Assembly (NCBI GenBank): GCA_963791635.1
Contig: CAWBTC010000012.1
Location: 1-64,000 of the forward strand
From: VFMC01 sp963791635
GTDB lineage: Bacteria; Actinomycetota; Acidimicrobiia; Acidimicrobiales; Ilumatobacteraceae
DNA length: 64,000 nt
Direction of reading: 5' to 3'
Position 1 is the first letter of the stretch; each line of letters opens with the position of its first letter. Below the pieces are notes generated by a model. That model saw nothing but the letters and a program-made list of their open reading frames with translations, was not told the DNA's origin and ran no database searches. The translations under genes and the position numbers were made by a program. Below are positions 25,301 through 35,800 of this stretch, one piece after another.

Positions 25301-26125
25301 GACGGCCAGCTTGTTGCTCTTCACCTTGCGGATGAGCTCCTCGTACGCTGCGAGGAAGCCGGCGAAATCGAGCGCCGCTGCGTCACGCAGCACCGGCACC
25401 ACGAGCGTGCGCGAGCCGTCGGCCTTGCTGACGTCGACGGCGAGTCCCATGTTCACCTGCGCGTTGCGGATGAGACGCGGCTTGCCGTCGGCACTCTCGG
25501 CGTAGGTGTTGTTCATCGACGGCACCGCGTCGCCGATGGCGCGCACGATCGCGTAGCCGATGATGTGGGTGAAGCTCACCTTGCCCTGGCCGCTGCGACT
25601 GCGATAGCCGTTGATGACCTTGCGGTTCACCTCGAGCAGCTTGGCAGGCACGTTGCGGAAGCTGGTCGCCGTCGGCACCGAGAGGCTCCGCTCCATGTTC
25701 GCGGCGATGGCCATGCCTGCGCCGCGGATGGGTTCGCCCACGTCGTCACCGACGACGAGGGTGCCGTTGCTCGGAGGCGTCGGAGCCGTCGGAGGCGTCG
25801 GGGCCGCAGATGCCGTGACGGGGACAACGGGTGCGACTGGTACACCTGGTACGACGGACGTTGTCTCGGCATCAGTCTCGTCGACCGCATCAGCAGCCAC
25901 GACCGGCGTTGCTCCGGGGGCGACAGCAGCAGCTGCGGGGCGCGCTGCAGTCGCCGAGGGACCACCGAAGACGACGGGCGCAGCCCCGCGGTAATCGGAG
26001 AAGAACTCCCGCCATGACTCACTCACCGAGTCGGGGTCGGCGACGAACTGGCCGTACATCTCGTCGACCAGCCAGGAGTTGGCGCCGAAGTCCTTCGTGT
26101 GGCTCGGGTGATCCGCTGCAGTCAT
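22388..26125 (-). CDS. kgd: Multifunctional 2-oxoglutarate decarboxylase/dehydrogenase (Kgd type)
   Basis: 1245 residues. N-terminal KDFGANSWLVDEMYGQFVADPDSVSESWREFF is the E1 docking segment; an Ala/Pro/Thr-rich linker follows; an E2 succinyltransferase-like domain occupies about 120-360 (VKSNKLAVSDFQGATVTLTNPGTIG; DHRIIQGAESGMFL with catalytic His and Asp); the thiamine-diphosphate E1o domain fills the rest (GMAHRGRLSVLANV, GDAAFAGQG, YRRHGHNEGDDPSYTQP). This E2-E1 fusion is the actinobacterial Kgd/OdhA form, which feeds succinyl-CoA into the TCA cycle with Lpd and an E2. I prefer ATG 26125 to the adjoining GTG 26128. Confidence 0.95.
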   Translation of the reverse strand: MTAADHPSHTKDFGANSWLVDEMYGQFVADPDSVSESWREFFSDYRGAAPVVFGGPSATAARPAAAAVAPGATPVVAADAVDETDAETTSVVPGVPVAPVVPVTASAAPTPPTAPTPPSNGTLVVGDDVGEPIRGAGMAIAANMERSLSVPTATSFRNVPAKLLEVNRKVINGYRSRSGQGKVSFTHIIGYAIVRAIGDAVPSMNNTYAESADGKPRLIRNAQVNMGLAVDVSKADGSRTLVVPVLRDAAALDFAGFLAAYEELIRKVKSNKLAVSDFQGATVTLTNPGTIGTVQSVPRLMPGQGVIVGVGSIDYPAEFQGADEHALGSLGISKVVTVTSTYDHRIIQGAESGMFLKRVHELLMGDHGFYERIFQSLGVPYEAVKWRSDVNPINREDAMLHKQMQVATLIRVHRVRGHLIADLDPLRWRQPELPQELDPATYGLTIWDLDREFLTGGVGGVDRMTLGDLLGVLRDAYCRTIGVEYMHIQNTEEQRWIQSNLEGVQFDFTKEEKHRILERVNSAEAFEKFLATKYVGTKRFGLEGAESAIPILDEVLSRSADAGLDGAVIGMAHRGRLSVLANVMGKSYDQIFKEFEGHVDPSSVQGSGDVKYHLGATGKYESVSGASLKIELAANPSHLETVDPIVMGMVRAQQDQIDPPNSFPVLSLLLHGDAAFAGQGIVAECLAMSDISGYRVGGTIHLIINNQIGFTTSPQYARSSLYCSDVAKTVQAPIFHVNGDDPEACVRVARLAFEYRQTFHKDVVIDMVCYRRHGHNEGDDPSYTQPLMYKAIAERRSVRKIYVEQLVKRGDITLEEAEGALNDFQSKLQVALDETRAHAPEKVKAAKPPRPRGVLPHVPTGVDRATLDLIFAQLTNYPDGFTVHPKLGRQFAARAKQYDETGMVDWATAEAFAFGSLVLEGTPVRLAGEDCRRGTFSHRHAALVDYEDEQIFIPLQHLAGKEADIWVYDSLLSEYAALGYEYGYAHSNHDALVVWEAQFGDFINGAQIIIDQYLVAAEDKWGQENGLVLLLPHGYEGQGPEHSSARIERFLTLCAEDNIQVVNATTAAQYFHLLRRQVRRDVRKPLVMFAPKSPLRSKDVMSHIDAFTQGSFEEVLDDPWVTDPNTVQRIVFCSGKVAWDAFNERNKRQAPVAIVRVEQLYPFPAEQMLAVLEHYPNAHDLVWLQEEPENMGSWSFVEHRTWRVKERGYDLRHVARVESGSPATGSKAIHDQELADLMDDTFQGF

Positions 26126-26181
26126 CACGCTCGATGGTACCCGTCGGTCACCTGCTCGACCGTGCGTTGCTCACCGAGAAT

Positions 26182-26235
26182 CGCCCGAATCAACCGCCCG
26201 AACGATCTCGCCGAATGAATCGCCCGAACGATCTC
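26182..26235. repeat. Direct repeats between kgd and the cupredoxin gene
   Basis: cgcccgaacgatctc occurs at 26195-26209 and again at 26221-26235 (26-bp period), with a partial copy (cgcccgaa) at 26182. They lie in the 173-bp divergent intergenic region and may be regulator sites or simple duplication. Confidence 0.6.
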
Positions 26236-26270
26236 CTGACGCGAGAAGTTCGCGATTCCATGGTGTTTTC

Positions 26271-26291
26271 ACAAGTCGTGACTTGTATTAT
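26271..26291 (+). promoter_or_regulatory. Perfect 16-bp palindrome overlapping a candidate -10 box
   Basis: ACAAGTC-GT-GACTTGT (26271-26286) has 7-bp perfect arms. TATTAT (26286-26291) follows directly, 7 bp before the cupredoxin start at 26299; if it is the -10 box, the transcript would be nearly leaderless. A dimeric repressor bound here would block the promoter. The regulator is not identifiable from the sequence. Confidence 0.45.
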
Positions 26292-26298
26292 TCAGCAG

Positions 26299-26679
26299 AT
26301 GAGAACCCGAGCCCTCGCATTCTTTGCCGTCGTCGGTGCCGTCGCCCTCGCCGCCTGTGGTGGAAGCAGCGACGAAGGCAGCACCGGCACCACCGTCCCG
26401 GCCGACGTGACCGTCATCGCCGTTGACGGCATCGCCTGGGACGCCGAGGACTACACCGCGACGGCCGGCGATGTCGCCATCGCGGTGATCAACCAGTCGA
26501 GCCTGCCGCACAACCTCCACATCGTCGATCCGTCTGGCACGCAGCTTCCCACCGTGTGGGACATCCCGAGTCGCAACGACTCGGTCACCGACACCGTCAC
26601 CCTCGACGCAGGCGCGTACACCCTGATCTGCACGATCCCCGGCCACGCCAACATGAAGGCGACCCTCACCGTCAGCTGA
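26299..26679 (+). CDS. Cupredoxin-like lipoprotein
   Basis: 126 residues. Signal peptide with lipobox LAAC (ALAFFAVVGAVALAACGG), then a plastocyanin/azurin-type domain. Type-1 copper ligands are visible: His in LPHNLHIV, Cys and His in LICTIPGH and Met in ANMKATLTV. It is probably a membrane-anchored periplasmic electron carrier or copper handler; its partner is not in the window. No convincing ribosome site lies before ATG 26299. A palindrome and possible -10 lie just upstream, and a hairpin follows the stop. Confidence 0.85.
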   Translation: MRTRALAFFAVVGAVALAACGGSSDEGSTGTTVPADVTVIAVDGIAWDAEDYTATAGDVAIAVINQSSLPHNLHIVDPSGTQLPTVWDIPSRNDSVTDTVTLDAGAYTLICTIPGHANMKATLTVS

Positions 26680-26691
26680 ACCACACACCGC

Positions 26692-26730
26692 GATGAGAGA
26701 TGAGCGCCGCTGGCGACCTCATCTCTCATC
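26692..26730 (+). terminator. Hairpin A, shares its stem sequence with hairpin B at 27826
   Basis: GATGAGAGATGAG (26692-26704) pairs perfectly with CTCATCTCTCATC (26718-26730); loop of 13 nt. It lies 12 bp past the cupredoxin stop, with no T-tract. Probably a terminator of the I-shaped actinobacterial kind. Confidence 0.6.
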
Positions 26731-26793
26731 TCGACTCGAGCTACTCGTCGGCAATCGCTGTGGAGTCGAGGTCGCGGCGGCAAGGATGTGGCG

Positions 26794-27816
26794 ATGACGG
26801 AAGCGTCGAACATCCCCCCTCTACCGCCTCCCGGCTGGTCACCCGAGCCGCCGGCCGCCGACGTCGTTCTCGTTGCGTCACCGCTCGACCGAGCCGCACG
26901 TGCCGCAATCGGTCGGCGAGTCGGTGCCGCCTGGATCGACATCGGGCTGCTGGGCGTGCTCGCCGCATCGTTCACCGAACGTGTGCCGACCGATGTCGGC
27001 ACCGCTGGTGTGAGGTTCGAACTGCAAGGAGGCGGCCTCCTTCTCGTCCTGTTCGCGTCGGTGGCTTTCTACTTCGTCGCCGAGCTGCTGTGCGGGACGA
27101 GTCCGGGGAAGTGGCTGCTCGGCCTACGAGTGGTCGGGGCCACCGGCGAACGGCCGACGGTAGGCGCCATCGCCATCCGCACGGTGTTCCGAGCAATCGA
27201 CGGGCTGCCCCTCTTCTATCTCGTCGGCTTCATCGTCATGCTGGCGACCGGGTCGAAGCAGCGGGTCGGCGACCTCGTCGCCGGCACGCGAATCGTGCGC
27301 TCCCGCGACCTGGCGTCGCTCGGCGTCGGACACGGTTCGACACGTCGAGGCGTCGAGGTCGCGGTGCTGGGTGCGGTGCTCGCGGCGACGATCGGCCTCA
27401 CCGTGGTCGGCTTCACCCGTCCCGACCCTGTCGACCCGGATGAACGCGTCGGCGCCTTCGCCTACGAGCCTGACATCGTTTCCGCAGTCGACGACGTTGT
27501 ACCGCTGCTGTTCGTCGACGACGAACGGGTTCTGACGTGGCTCGTGCCCGGAGTGGGCAACAGCGAGGAGCTCGCCGCCTTCGGCGAACAGATCGATGAC
27601 ACGCTCGGCGCCTGGAGCGGGGACTACACGATCGAGGATCACCGTCGAGGACCGGACGCGACGATCGACGAGCTCGGCGTTCAGGACGCGCCCGTGATGC
27701 AGGTCCGCCTCTCGACGTCATTTGAACGGGCGAACTCCGCCGAGATCGTGCTCACCTTTACCGACAATGACGGTGAGCTGCAGCTCCTCCGATGGGATGT
27801 CAGCCTCCTCGACTGA
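26794..27816 (+). CDS. RDD family membrane protein
   Basis: 340 residues from ATG 26794, preceded by aagga at 7 nt; GTG 26788 is the alternative. The N-terminus is Pro-rich. The RDD domain follows: RRVGAAWIDIGLLGVLAA (Arg and first Asp), membrane helix LLLVLFASVAFYFVAELL, GTSPGKWLLGLRVVGATGERPT, LFYLVGFIVMLATG and QRVGDLVAGTRIV (last Asp). A further helix (VEVAVLGAVLAATIGLTVVGF) leads to a 120-residue C-terminal domain rich in Asp and Glu of unknown fold. Transport or membrane-linked role unknown. Flanked by two hairpins with the same stem. Confidence 0.83.
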   Translation: MTEASNIPPLPPPGWSPEPPAADVVLVASPLDRAARAAIGRRVGAAWIDIGLLGVLAASFTERVPTDVGTAGVRFELQGGGLLLVLFASVAFYFVAELLCGTSPGKWLLGLRVVGATGERPTVGAIAIRTVFRAIDGLPLFYLVGFIVMLATGSKQRVGDLVAGTRIVRSRDLASLGVGHGSTRRGVEVAVLGAVLAATIGLTVVGFTRPDPVDPDERVGAFAYEPDIVSAVDDVVPLLFVDDERVLTWLVPGVGNSEELAAFGEQIDDTLGAWSGDYTIEDHRRGPDATIDELGVQDAPVMQVRLSTSFERANSAEIVLTFTDNDGELQLLRWDVSLLD

Positions 27817-27825
27817 TTCCACCAC

Positions 27826-27870
27826 CGCGATGAGAGATGGGGTCGGCACCGCCGCTCATCTCTCATCGCG
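27826..27870. terminator. Hairpin B, bidirectional terminator
   Basis: CGCGATGAGAGATG (27826-27839) pairs perfectly with CATCTCTCATCGCG (27857-27870); loop of 17 nt. It fills the gap between the RDD gene (stop 27816) and the convergent molybdopterin oxidoreductase (stop 27875). It shares GATGAGAGATG/CATCTCTCATC with hairpin A. Confidence 0.65.
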
Positions 27871-27874
27871 ATGG

Positions 27875-30046
27875 TCAGGCGGAGACGGCGCGGATCTCGA
27901 CGGGGATGGCGCTCATCACGGGCATTCCGGTGATCGGGTCGTACCCGCTGTCGGCGTCGATCAGCGCCGACGTCGTGGAGCCGAACTCGCTCAACTGACC
28001 CGGCTCGTCGGGCAACCCGCCCCAAGCATGTGCCATCGAGATCACGCCCTGACGCACGTCGGGTGAGCCCTTCACCACTGCGCGGATCGCGCCGCTGGGC
28101 GAGGCCAACTCGATCGTGCCACCATCGGCGATGCCGGCGGCAACGAGGTCGTCGGGATGCATGTGGGCGAAGTTCGTTCCTTCTCGCTTGCGCAGCACCT
28201 CGAGCTCGCGACCAGACGAGTTGAACACGCTCTTCAATCGACGCGAGGTCACGCGGAACGTGTGCCGCTCGGGATCGAACCCATCGAGCACCGATCCCGA
28301 CGTGGTCTCCCGGAACACCTCGGCCAGCTCGTCGGCAATGCCCTCCGGCGCGACGTCGAGACGAGCGGTGGTGTCGGGATCAGCTGCGGCCACGACGGTG
28401 GCGAGTTCGGGATGCACCCGTGCCCCGTGCTCGCGAACGTCGGCGAGGGGTACCTTCGAGTTCGCGTAGATGAGATCGAGCACGTCATCTGCGTCGACCT
28501 GCGCACCCGGATCGATCGTGCCGCCGGGCAGCGTGATCGTGACGCCCAACCGGGCGGCGACCTCGCTGTAGAGCTGCCACTCCTGCCACAGGTCGCCTTC
28601 TGGCCGCAACACCGCCGGGGTGTAGTTCGTGTACGCCTGCGGGAACCAGCGATCGATCGTGGTGGGCACATCAGGGCGTTCGAGGCTGAGCGTGCTGGCG
28701 ATCACGTAGTGAGCGGTCTTCGCCGTGGCCGACATGTTCGCGTCGACCACCACGTGGAGGTCGAGGAGCCCCAGCGCCTCGACGGTCTTGCGCTGGTCGG
28801 GCCACGCCACCACCGGATTGCCGCCGAGGGTGAACAGTGCGCGCACCTGCCCGTCGCCCTCCAACAGGATCTCGTCGGCGAGCACGCTGGTGTTGGCTTC
28901 ACCTCGGAACGAGTACAGGTTGTGGACCCGCGCCGGTGTGCCCTTGGTGAGGGCAGCGATGTTCGGTGCGTAGGCCTGTGCCCGCAACGGCCCGGGGGGC
29001 GTGAGCGAGCCGCCGGGGTTGGCGATCTCGTCGCCGGCGCGGTTGTAGCGGCCGAGCAGGGTGTTGATCGCCATCGACAGGTGCTCGGTGAGCAGGCTGT
29101 GCGGCGCCATGTTCGGGCCGGTGCCGGTGCTCACCGCACCCCGCCGACGACCACCGAACTGACGCGCCGCTTCGATCATGTCGGCGGCCGGCACGCCGGC
29201 GCGGTGCTCCACGTACTCCGGCGTGAACACCTCGACCGCGGCAGCGAGCTCGTCGAGGCCGTTGACCCAGCGGTCGCAGAACTCGCGGTCGATGAGATCG
29301 TCGACGAACAGCTGGCGGATGATGCCGGACAGCAGCGTCGGATCCTCGCCCGGGCGCACCTGCAGGTGCAGGTCGGCGTAGGCGGCCAGCTCGGTGCGCC
29401 GCGGATCGATCACGATCAAGTACATCCCATTCGCCTTGGTGGCGCGGAGACGCACGAGCGGGTTGTAGCTCGGCACGCCACCCGGGTACGAGTACGTACT
29501 GACGAGCGTGTTGCAGCCGATCACCATCGCGCTGTCACTGGTCTCGAACTCGTGCACCCCGGCGAGCCAGATGCCGTGGCGCATCGGGGCAACGCCCTTC
29601 GCCGGTTGGTCGATGGTGCTCGACGTGTAGAAGCTCGTCGAGCCGATCGCCTGGTGGAACGCCTTCGCCACCGGGAGACCGGTGGCGTTCTGGTAGGCGG
29701 CCGTGCCGCAATAGGTGGCCAGGCTGCGCGGGCCGTGACGCTCGAGGATCCCGGCGACGCGATCGGCGATCTGATCGAAGGCGAGCGCTCCCGCGATCGG
29801 GTCGTATCCGCCCGCGGCGGAACGCACGAGGCTCTGACGGAGGCGTCCGTCGTGGTGATGCTGGTCGCCGAGGTGGCGGCCCTTCACACAGGTGTACCCC
29901 GCGTACATCGGATCGTCCTGCACCCCGTGCACCCCGACCACGCGCTCGCGACCGTCGGACCCCGTGGCCACGTCGACGTCGATGGCGCACCCGGCATGAC
30001 AGAACCTGCAGAACGAACGACGCGTCTCGAGCTTGTCACTGGTCAC
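27875..30046 (-). CDS. Molybdopterin-dependent oxidoreductase (DMSO reductase family)
   Basis: About 723 residues. The N-terminal 4Fe-4S site reads CRFCHAGC plus CVKGR, then Mo-bisMGD blocks YCGTAAYQNATG, SSTIDQPAKG, GCNTLVSTYSYPGG and VIDPRRTELAAYADLHLQVRPGEDPTLL, and the C-terminal cofactor-binding domain (FAHMHPDDLVAAGIADGG ... MAHAWGG). The Mo ligand and substrate cannot be named with confidence; formate-dehydrogenase-like and unassigned oxidoreductases are candidates. No Tat signal is seen, so it is probably cytoplasmic. GTG 30046 has ggggg 6 nt upstream; the frame extends to GTG 30082. No electron-transfer subunit adjoins. Confidence 0.85.
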   Translation of the reverse strand: MTSDKLETRRSFCRFCHAGCAIDVDVATGSDGRERVVGVHGVQDDPMYAGYTCVKGRHLGDQHHHDGRLRQSLVRSAAGGYDPIAGALAFDQIADRVAGILERHGPRSLATYCGTAAYQNATGLPVAKAFHQAIGSTSFYTSSTIDQPAKGVAPMRHGIWLAGVHEFETSDSAMVIGCNTLVSTYSYPGGVPSYNPLVRLRATKANGMYLIVIDPRRTELAAYADLHLQVRPGEDPTLLSGIIRQLFVDDLIDREFCDRWVNGLDELAAAVEVFTPEYVEHRAGVPAADMIEAARQFGGRRRGAVSTGTGPNMAPHSLLTEHLSMAINTLLGRYNRAGDEIANPGGSLTPPGPLRAQAYAPNIAALTKGTPARVHNLYSFRGEANTSVLADEILLEGDGQVRALFTLGGNPVVAWPDQRKTVEALGLLDLHVVVDANMSATAKTAHYVIASTLSLERPDVPTTIDRWFPQAYTNYTPAVLRPEGDLWQEWQLYSEVAARLGVTITLPGGTIDPGAQVDADDVLDLIYANSKVPLADVREHGARVHPELATVVAAADPDTTARLDVAPEGIADELAEVFRETTSGSVLDGFDPERHTFRVTSRRLKSVFNSSGRELEVLRKREGTNFAHMHPDDLVAAGIADGGTIELASPSGAIRAVVKGSPDVRQGVISMAHAWGGLPDEPGQLSEFGSTTSALIDADSGYDPITGMPVMSAIPVEIRAVSA

Positions 30047-30164
30047 CGGCAACCCCCATTGCGACTCGATTCCATGGTGCACGGTAGTGGCTGGAACGCG
30101 GACGAGCCGCCCCGGAGGGCGGCTCGTCGCACGTCGGAGGTGGTTCGGACCGCGGCCCGACGAC

Positions 30165-30944
30165 TCACGCCTTGAAGAAGATCTCCGTGAGGATCAGGAA
30201 GATCACCCACAGGCCGAATGCGCCGATGAGCGGGTTGCGCACACCGGGGCCGTCGTAGAGCATGTTCAGGCCCTTGTTCGGCTGCGTCTTCCAGGGCATC
30301 AAGCCGAGCGCATTGAGCTCGAGCACGACGACCAGGATGAGAGCGAGGAGCCAGAAGATGCCGAGCTCGGAGCCGCTGAGGACGTTGCCCGCCGACGGGG
30401 CGTGGCCGCGGTAGACCATGAAGAACAGCATCGACACCGAGAAGATGGCGTTCTGACGGCTCGCCATGAGCGCCTTGCGGCCGGCGGCCGCAGCAGCGGG
30501 GTTCGCCTCACCGCCCGCGAGGAGGTTCGCAGCATTGGCGAGCACGATCTTCTGGTTGCGCCAGATGACGCCCCAGACGTTGAGCATCATGATCGTGCCG
30601 AGCACCATGCCGAGGCTGATCCCGATGTTGCCGGCGAACTTGCCCCAACCGGTGTCGCCAGCGCCGCTGTAGTAGTCCTTGGTGATGCCGGTGATCAGGA
30701 TGCCGGTGACGAACGTGCTGACCGCTGCCCAGCGGAACCACCACAGGGCGCGGCGGGCGACCTTGTCGATCGCGATGTTGCGCGCCTTCGCCTCGTCACC
30801 GAATGCGGCGAAGGCCGGCACCTGGACGAAGTTGAAGTAGTAGAGCAACCCGATCCACATGATGCCCACGAGCACGTGGAGCCACCTGAAACCGAATGCC
30901 AGGCCTGCCTGGCTGAAGAAACCGTTGTAGTCCGCTGCAAGCAC
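30165..30944 (-). CDS. Multi-pass membrane protein resembling the PuuD urate oxidase membrane domain
   Basis: 259 residues, starting GTG 30944 (VLAADYNGFFSQAG) after ggggg. Seven or so hydrophobic segments: FRWLHVLVGIMWIGLLYYFNFVQVP, ALWWFRWAAVSTFVTGILITG, IGISLGMVLGTIMMLNVWGVIW, AIFSVSMLFFMVY, LGIFWLLALILVVVLELNAL and LIGAFGLWVIFLILTEIFF. The RWLHVLVGIMWIG segment with conserved His resembles the heme-binding membrane domain of PuuD. The cytochrome c part of PuuD is missing. It lies upstream of the molybdopterin enzyme and may pass electrons for it (inference). Confidence 0.6.
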   Translation of the reverse strand: MLAADYNGFFSQAGLAFGFRWLHVLVGIMWIGLLYYFNFVQVPAFAAFGDEAKARNIAIDKVARRALWWFRWAAVSTFVTGILITGITKDYYSGAGDTGWGKFAGNIGISLGMVLGTIMMLNVWGVIWRNQKIVLANAANLLAGGEANPAAAAAGRKALMASRQNAIFSVSMLFFMVYRGHAPSAGNVLSGSELGIFWLLALILVVVLELNALGLMPWKTQPNKGLNMLYDGPGVRNPLIGAFGLWVIFLILTEIFFKA

Positions 30945-31076
30945 TTTCCATACCCCCTGCTTGTGAAAATCCGACGGTTGGTGAACGTAGCACCGACGCT
31001 CCGCGGCGCGCGCCATTCGTCGCTCAACTGCAACGCAGGTCGTGCCGCCGCAGGTCCAAGTAGCCTCGGGGCCGCC

Positions 31077-32753
<1,677 letters not shown>

Positions 32754-32800
32754 GAGAGCGTCCGCCCGTCGCCGGTGCTGCCGGTGCTGCCGGTGCTCGT

Positions 32801-32828
32801 GCCGACATCGGGCTCGACCTGTGTCGGC
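32801..32828 (+). terminator. Hairpin after ettA
   Basis: GCCGACA (32801-32807) pairs with TGTCGGC (32822-32828); loop of 14 nt; about 50 bp past the ettA stop. It is preceded by three copies of gccggtgct (32771-32797). Confidence 0.45.
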
Positions 32829-32886
32829 CGTCAAGATCCGCTCAAGATCGTGCCAGTCAGCGGTCGCGGCGGACGATAGGAACGTG

Positions 32887-35800
32887 ATGCCGCTTGCAGG
32901 CGCCTCGGGCGCGTCGCACGAAGTGAACCGGACGCGACCCCGCGTCGGGACACCGCGCGGCATTCGTTCGCTGTCCGGACGCTTGGTGCTGCTGCTCCTG
33001 GTCCCGCTGCTCGCCGCGCAGGCGCTCACCGCTTCGTCATTGCTCGACCGGAGTGCCGCTGCCCGCGAGGGCCGCGACCTCGCACAGCGAATCGATCTCG
33101 CCGCGACGGTCGGGGCGATGTATGCGCCAGTGGCGCTCGAGACGGCGACATCGCTCGGCATGGCAGAGATCGATCGACTCGGCGTCGACCGGGTGGTGGT
33201 CACCGAGATCACCGGCATCGACTACTGGCCCTACATCGAACGATCGCGCAACCTGAACAACCGTGCGCTCGACGCCTTGGTCGCGGCGAGCGGCGACGTC
33301 GTCTTGATGAACGGAAGCACCATCCGAACCGAGGTGGCACAGGTTCGCAGCGGGCTGGACGCGATGCGGGTCGCTCTCGACACACGCACGGCAGGCTCGA
33401 CTCAGGTGGCCGCCGCGATGGCACGGCTCGACCAGTTGATCGAGGATGCCATCGAGGCCAGTGGCGGGTCGCACTTCCAGATCGGGGTCGATCCGGCGCT
33501 CGGCGCCATCACCGACGAAGTGGGGCACCTCCTGACGATGGTCTCCGCGATCGCGGAAGACACGAAGGTGACGGCGTACGTGCTCGGGGCATCCGACGGG
33601 TCGATGAAGACCGAAGATGCCATGCAGTCCGCCGGCGCCGCCGACTTCGTCGTCGATGCCTATGCCGCCGAGCTCGATGTCGACAGCGCAGTCGCCTGGT
33701 CAGCCGTTGCCGACGTGATCGGTTCGTACCGAGACCTGCGACCGCAACTCGTCGCCGTGGCCGACGTTCGCTCGATGCCACAGGCGCCCGATGCGCAGAA
33801 CCTCCTGTTCACCGATCCGGCACTCGTCCAACAGCTGGCGACGATCCTCATCAGCGGGTTCGACCGGCTGTCAGCCGTTGCGGACTACACCAGCACGGCC
33901 CTGATGACACTCAGCGAACGCGCTGACCGCATCGCCAGCTCCTCCGACGAGGACGTCCGGATGTGGATCGGCATCATCGTGGTGGTCACGATGGCCAGCA
34001 TCGGATTGCTGATCCTCATCGTCGTGAGCACGGTCCGCCCGCTGAGCCGGTTGACCGCAAAGGCGCTCCAGGTGAGCGAGGGGGTGTTGGACTCCGAACC
34101 ACTCGCATTGAGCGGGCCGTCCGACGTCCGGGCGGTGACCGCGACCTTCAACACCGTCACGAAGGTGCTGTCCGCGTACGAGACCGAGATTCGTCGGCTC
34201 AGTTCGAGCGGCGACCTCCGCGGCGTCGACACCGGTCACGTGCCCGGCATGCTCGGCCAGTCGCTTCGCGCCCAGATCGAACACCTCTCCGACATGACCG
34301 ATCGGCTTCGCGAGAGCGAGGCGCTGTCTCGTGCGATCATCGAGACCGCGGCGGATGCGATCTGGACCATCAACGCCGACGGCAGCATCCTGTCTGCAAA
34401 TGATGCTGCCGAGCGCCTCCTGGGCATCAGTGCCGAGCAACAAGTGGGCCGCTCGCTCCTCAGACTGCAGGCCGTCCGCGGCACGCTCGACGACTTCGTC
34501 GGTGAGCTCGAGCTGCAGCGCCACGACGGTACCACCGTCGACGTCCTGATCTCCCACAGCGAGGTCCCCGCCGAGCCGGAGCCCATCCACGCCGTGTTCG
34601 CCCGGGACATCTCCGATCGAAAGCGCTTCGAACAGCAACTCGCCCACCAGGCGCGCCATGACGGGCTCACCGGTCTCCCGAACCGCATGGCCGCCCTCGA
34701 ACACATCGCCAGCGTCGCTCGCCGCGTCGAACGACAGGGCTCTTCGATCGCGGTCTTGTTCGTCGACCTCGATGGCTTCAAGTCGGTCAACGACAGCAGG
34801 GGTCATGCGAGCGGTGATCGCCTGCTCCACGAGGTGGGCGAGCGTCTCGCCCGGACGCTGCGCTCGGGCGAGTTCGTCGCCCGCCTGGGTGGCGACGAGT
34901 TCCTCGTCGTGTGCGAGGCCGTTCCCGTCGACGCCGTCGAGGCTCTGGGCGAGCGGATCATCCGCGAGATCGCCCAGCCCTACGTTCAGGGCGACGACCT
35001 GTTCACGATCTCCGCCAGCGTCGGCGTCGCCGTCACGGTCGGCTCAGCGCGCATCGACGGCCTCGAACTCGTCCGCGAAGCCGATGTCGCGGTGTACCAC
35101 GCGAAGGAACGCGGTCGTTCACGCGTCGTCGTCTTCGACGAGACGCTCCAGGAGGCCGTCGAGGCGACCGCCGAGATCGAGCTCGCCCTGCGCCAGGCGA
35201 TCGGCGCCGGTGAGCTCGTCCTGCACTACCAGCCGGTGTTGGACCTCGGGACGGGAACGCCGTGGGGCGTGGAGGCCTTGGTGCGCTGGAACCGCCCGGG
35301 GCACGGCCAGCTCGGTCCCGACCGCTTCGTGCCCGTCGCCGAGCGCAGCTCGCTGGTGATCGACCTGGGACGTTGGGTGCTGCTCGATGCGTGCCACACG
35401 CTTGCCGAGTGGCAAGCCGATCCCGCACGACGCCACCTGCGGATCGCCGTGAACGTGTCCGGGCGCCACCTCGTGGAGGGCAACCTCGTCGCCGAGCTCG
35501 ACGACGTCATCGCCCGCACCGGAGCGGATCCGACAGGGCTGGAGATGGAGCTCACGGAGACCCATCTGCTGGCCGACTTCGAGCGGGCCAACGTCGTGCT
35601 GACGGAGTTGCGCAACCGAGGCGTCAGCGTGGCCGTCGACGACTTCGGGACCGGCTACTCGTCGATGGGGTATCTGCGGCAACTCGACATCGACGCGCTG
35701 AAGATCGACAAGATGTTCGTCGCCCGCGTCACCGACGTCGGCTACGACCGCACCATCGTCGAGGTGCTCGTGCAACTCGGGCTGACCCTTGGCCTCGACA

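Noticed and set aside
28157..30175. Plus-strand open frame of 672 codons opposite the molybdopterin oxidoreductase
   Set aside because: Antisense shadow; no domain recognisable.
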